Assembly (NCBI GenBank): GCA_902494945.1
Contig: CABUVF010000097.1
Span: forward strand, 1-8,030
DNA: 8,030 nt
Reading direction: 5' to 3'
Origin: an uncultured Collinsella sp.
GTDB lineage: Bacteria > Actinomycetota > Coriobacteriia > Coriobacteriales > Coriobacteriaceae
Positions 6,330 through 8,030 of the stretch are shown piece after piece (position 1 is the first letter of the stretch; every line of letters begins with the position of its first letter). The notes beneath the pieces were generated by a model that searched no databases, had not been told where the DNA came from, and saw only the letters and a program-made list of their open reading frames with translations. The position numbers were made by a program, and so were the translations under genes.

Positions 6330-6342
6330 CAAAAAAGAACAA
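6325..6342. promoter_or_regulatory. Inverted repeat TTGTTC-N6-GAACAA
   Basis: Perfect 6-bp arms at 6325-6330 and 6337-6342 flank a run of six A bases, a typical dyad operator shape. TTGTTC also occurs upstream of lacF, at 4546-4551 and within 4475-4480. Confidence 0.45.
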
Positions 6343-6371
6343 AGATAAACAAATAGTTGTTGCAGTCGATG

Positions 6372-6387
6372 TTTGAATGTGTTCAAA
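6372..6387. promoter_or_regulatory. Inverted repeat TTTGAA-N4-TTCAAA
   Basis: Perfect 6-bp arms (6372-6377 and 6382-6387) surround TGTG. The left arm is part of the 11-mer TGTTTGAATGT (6370-6380) that is identical at 4557-4567 upstream of lacF. The shape resembles TGTTT-containing operators of DeoR-type lactose repressors, so an unlinked regulator is also possible. Confidence 0.45.
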
Positions 6388-6493
6388 TTAACATGAACAG
6401 TGAAGAACCGCACATTCAGATGCCCGGACCTGAACGCGATTCAACACTTCCAAACAGAAACTACGCACCTGCGTATCTCTCAAGGAGGATGTC

Positions 6494-6922
6494 ATGAGGG
6501 TTGTAATCGCTTCCGATGCCGACGGTATGTCGATGAAGGAGTCCATCAAGGAGATGCTCGTCGCCGACGGTCACGAGGTCGTCGACTATTCCGAGACCCC
6601 TGCTGCGGACTTTGTCGATTCCGCGCCTGCCGTTGCCCAGGACCTGCTGGAACACAAGGACTCCCAGGGCTTTGCATTCGATAAGTACGGCGTCGGTTCC
6701 TATATGGCCGCCGTCAAGATTAAGGGCATGGTCGTCGCCAACATTTCCGACGAGCGTTCCGCCTACATGACCCGCGAGCACAACGGTTCGCGCATGGTCA
6801 CCATGGGCCCGGGCGTTGTGGGTACCGAGGTCGCCAAGAAGATCGCCCGTGAGTTCCTGCGCGCCCAGTACGCCGGCGGTCGTCATCAGATTCGTGTCGA
6901 CATGCTCAACAAGATGGCCTAA
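6494..6922 (+). CDS. lacA: Galactose-6-phosphate isomerase subunit LacA
   Basis: With LacB it forms the enzyme that converts galactose-6-phosphate to tagatose-6-phosphate, the first step of the tagatose pathway after LacG. The 142-residue length equals staphylococcal LacA. The protein has the RpiB/LacA/LacB Rossmann-like fold: VVIASDADGMSMKESIKEML near the start (3-22), then KIKGMVVANISDERSAYMTREHNGSR and the highly conserved C-terminal GGRHQIRVDMLNKM. The catalytic cysteine of RpiB-type enzymes is not present, as expected for LacA, and LacB supplies that residue. The start is fixed by a full AAGGAGG five bases upstream. It is the first gene of a lacA-lacB-lacX set, with lacB following after 63 bp on the same strand. 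The upstream leader carries several operator-like repeats. Confidence 0.96.
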   Translation: MRVVIASDADGMSMKESIKEMLVADGHEVVDYSETPAADFVDSAPAVAQDLLEHKDSQGFAFDKYGVGSYMAAVKIKGMVVANISDERSAYMTREHNGSRMVTMGPGVVGTEVAKKIAREFLRAQYAGGRHQIRVDMLNKMA

Positions 6923-6985
6923 CGAGAGCCACCGAGAACTCGAACTTCTACCTTACCTTGTGAATTCAGACGAAAGGACGTTCTG

Positions 6986-7510
6986 ATGAAGAAGACCATC
7001 GCAATCGGTTGCGACCATATCGTTACGGACGAGAAGATCTATCTGGCTGACCGCCTGGAGCAGGCTGGCTATCAGGTGCTCGACTGCGGCACCTACAGCC
7101 ACAGCCGCACGCATTATCCCATCTACGGCAAAGCCGTGGGCGAGGCTGTCGCCAGCGGTAAGGCCGACTTTGGCGTGGCCCTGTGCGGCACCGGCATCGG
7201 CATCACCAACGCTGTCAACAAGGTTCCCGGCGCCCGTTGCGCCCTGGTCCGCGACATGACCTCCGCCCTCTACGCCCGTCGCGAGCTCAACGCCAACATC
7301 GTGGGCTTTGGCGGCAAGATTACCGGCGAGTTCCTGATGGCCGACATTATGCTAGCCTTCCTGGAGGAGCCTTACGAGAAGACTCCCGAGCACGATGCCC
7401 TGATCGCCAAGATCGACGCCTGCAATAAGGCCGACGCCGAGGCTCAGGCTGACCCGCACTTCTTTGACGAGTTCCTCGAGAAGTGGGACCGCGGCGAATA
7501 CCATGACTAG
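6986..7510 (+). CDS. lacB: Galactose-6-phosphate isomerase subunit LacB
   Basis: This is the catalytic partner of LacA, interconverting galactose-6-phosphate and tagatose-6-phosphate in the cytoplasm. The 174 residues, against about 171 in cocci, align end to end with known LacB. The AIGCDHIVTDEKI block (6-18) holds Asp10 and His11. RTHYPIYGKAVGEAV follows at 41-55. The active-site loop ALCGTGIGITNAVNKVPG (65-82) carries Cys67, which corresponds to the catalytic cysteine of RpiB. ALVRDMTSALYARRELNANIVGFGG follows, and the protein ends in the LacB signature ADPHFFDEFLEKWDRGEYHD. GAAAGGA lies seven bases upstream of the ATG. The gene is presumably co-transcribed with lacA, since no terminator is visible in the 63-bp gap. 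LacC and LacD, which normally follow, are not next in line here. Confidence 0.97.
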   Translation: MKKTIAIGCDHIVTDEKIYLADRLEQAGYQVLDCGTYSHSRTHYPIYGKAVGEAVASGKADFGVALCGTGIGITNAVNKVPGARCALVRDMTSALYARRELNANIVGFGGKITGEFLMADIMLAFLEEPYEKTPEHDALIAKIDACNKADAEAQADPHFFDEFLEKWDRGEYHD

Positions 7511-7629
7511 CGGGTATCCGGCGTAATTTACTAGTCCGTTGACGGCTCGCGTTTCTGTGAGGGGGCGCGGGCCGGTTTTCTATCAGCCCTATTCACTCGG
7601 CGGGCTGGCGTAAGAAAGGGAAGGCTCCT

Positions 7630-8030
7630 ATGGAGTTTGTTCTTGATAACGGTTCTGTTCGCGTGGCACTGAGCACGGCTGGCGGATCGTTCACTTCGAT
7701 TAAAGCCAACGGTCGCGAGTACCTGTGGCAGGGCGATCCTTCGGTCTGGTCGGGCCAGGCACCCATTTGCTTTCCGATTTGCGGCGGCCTTCGTGACGGC
7801 CGCGCGATGACCATGGGCGGCCGCGAGGTCAAGCTTGCCCGCCACGGCTTTGCCCGCAAGCAGGAGTGGAAGCTCGAGGAGCAGGGCGATAACATGGTCG
7901 CGCTGAGCCTGAGCTCTGCCGACCATGCCGAGTTGCTCGAGCAGTACCCGTATCCGTTTAAGATCGTTGCTCGTTACGCGATCGATTCGGAAAAGGTGGC
8001 CGTGTCGTACGAGGTGACCAATGAGGGTAC
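7630..8030 (+). CDS. lacX: Aldose 1-epimerase family protein LacX, C-terminus outside window
   Basis: This open frame starts at the ATG 7630 and runs off the right edge after 133 complete codons, so roughly half of a ~300-residue protein is seen. The N-terminus resembles LacX of lactococcal lac operons: AGGSFTSIKANGREYLWQGDP (17-37), WSGQAPICFPICGGLRDG (40-57) and the ARHGFARKQEW segment (70-80), whose His72 matches the first conserved histidine of galactose mutarotase-like folds. The catalytic glutamate would lie beyond the window. The family acts on sugar or sugar-phosphate anomers; for LacX itself the substrate is not well established, so a role in converting anomers of the phosphorylated sugars is inference. 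AAAGGG/AAGG stands just upstream of the start (7615-7624). The 119-bp gap after lacB contains a small CAGCCC/GGGCTG inverted repeat (7584-7589 and 7602-7607) with no T-run, so transcription from lacB may continue. YeaD- or GalM-like epimerase are alternative names. Confidence 0.82.
   Translation, partial: MEFVLDNGSVRVALSTAGGSFTSIKANGREYLWQGDPSVWSGQAPICFPICGGLRDGRAMTMGGREVKLARHGFARKQEWKLEEQGDNMVALSLSSADHAELLEQYPYPFKIVARYAIDSEKVAVSYEVTNEG

Larger units (their letters stand above)
6256..6493 (+). promoter_or_regulatory. lacAB promoter and leader region
   Basis: This is the gene-free stretch between the terminator and lacA. Bases 6295-6400 are far more AT-rich than the genes and crowded with inverted and direct repeats, listed separately. 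A weak promoter can be proposed: TTGCAG at 6360-6365 and TCAAAT at 6383-6388, 17 bp apart, matching three and four of six consensus bases. It would lie across the inverted repeat at 6372-6387. Bases 6400-6480 show nothing clear. AAGGAGG at 6482-6488 is the lacA ribosome binding site. Confidence 0.6.

Noticed and set aside
1..8030. tRNA, rRNA, insertion sequence or phage genes
   Set aside because: No cloverleaf, rRNA-like stretch, transposase, integrase or phage structural motif was seen on either strand.

Overview
The window is most likely from a high-GC gut actinobacterium of the class Coriobacteriia, probably Collinsella or a close relative. This rests on GC-rich codon use, the PTS lactose genes and a short tandem intergenic repeat; the genus is inferred, not proven. 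The window is a lactose locus of the phosphotransferase (PTS) / tagatose-6-phosphate type. Every catabolic gene is recognisable by family: lacG, lacE, lacF, lacA, lacB and lacX. One gene, a multi-pass membrane protein at 5172-6185, has no function I can assign.

Layout: 1-1238 (minus) is lacG, a 6-phospho-beta-galactosidase cut by the left window edge. 1305-3074 (minus) is lacE, the lactose EIICB permease. The two appear to form a lacE-lacG operon with a strong hairpin in the 66-bp gap. A 355-bp divergent regulatory region (3075-3429) carries a pair of inverted ~29-bp elements and leads on the plus strand to a LacI-family regulator (3430-4434). After an AT-rich operator-like spacer come lacF (EIIA-Lac, 4649-4987), a terminator, and a small tandem repeat. 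Next is the insulated membrane-protein gene with its own terminator. A second AT-rich regulatory leader (6256-6493) then precedes lacA-lacB (galactose-6-phosphate isomerase subunits, 6494-6922 and 6986-7510) and lacX (7630 to beyond the right edge).

How the genes work together: lactose is taken up and phosphorylated by LacF/LacE to lactose-6-phosphate. LacG hydrolyses this to glucose and galactose-6-phosphate, and LacAB isomerises the latter to tagatose-6-phosphate. LacX resembles aldose 1-epimerases and may deal with the anomers. The kinase (lacC) and aldolase (lacD) of the pathway are not in the window. The classical single lac operon of Gram-positive cocci is here broken into at least three units. 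The linked regulator is of the LacI family rather than the DeoR-type LacR of lactococci and staphylococci. Repeated AACGGT motifs with 21-bp phasing lie upstream of both lacF and lacA, which suggests common control.
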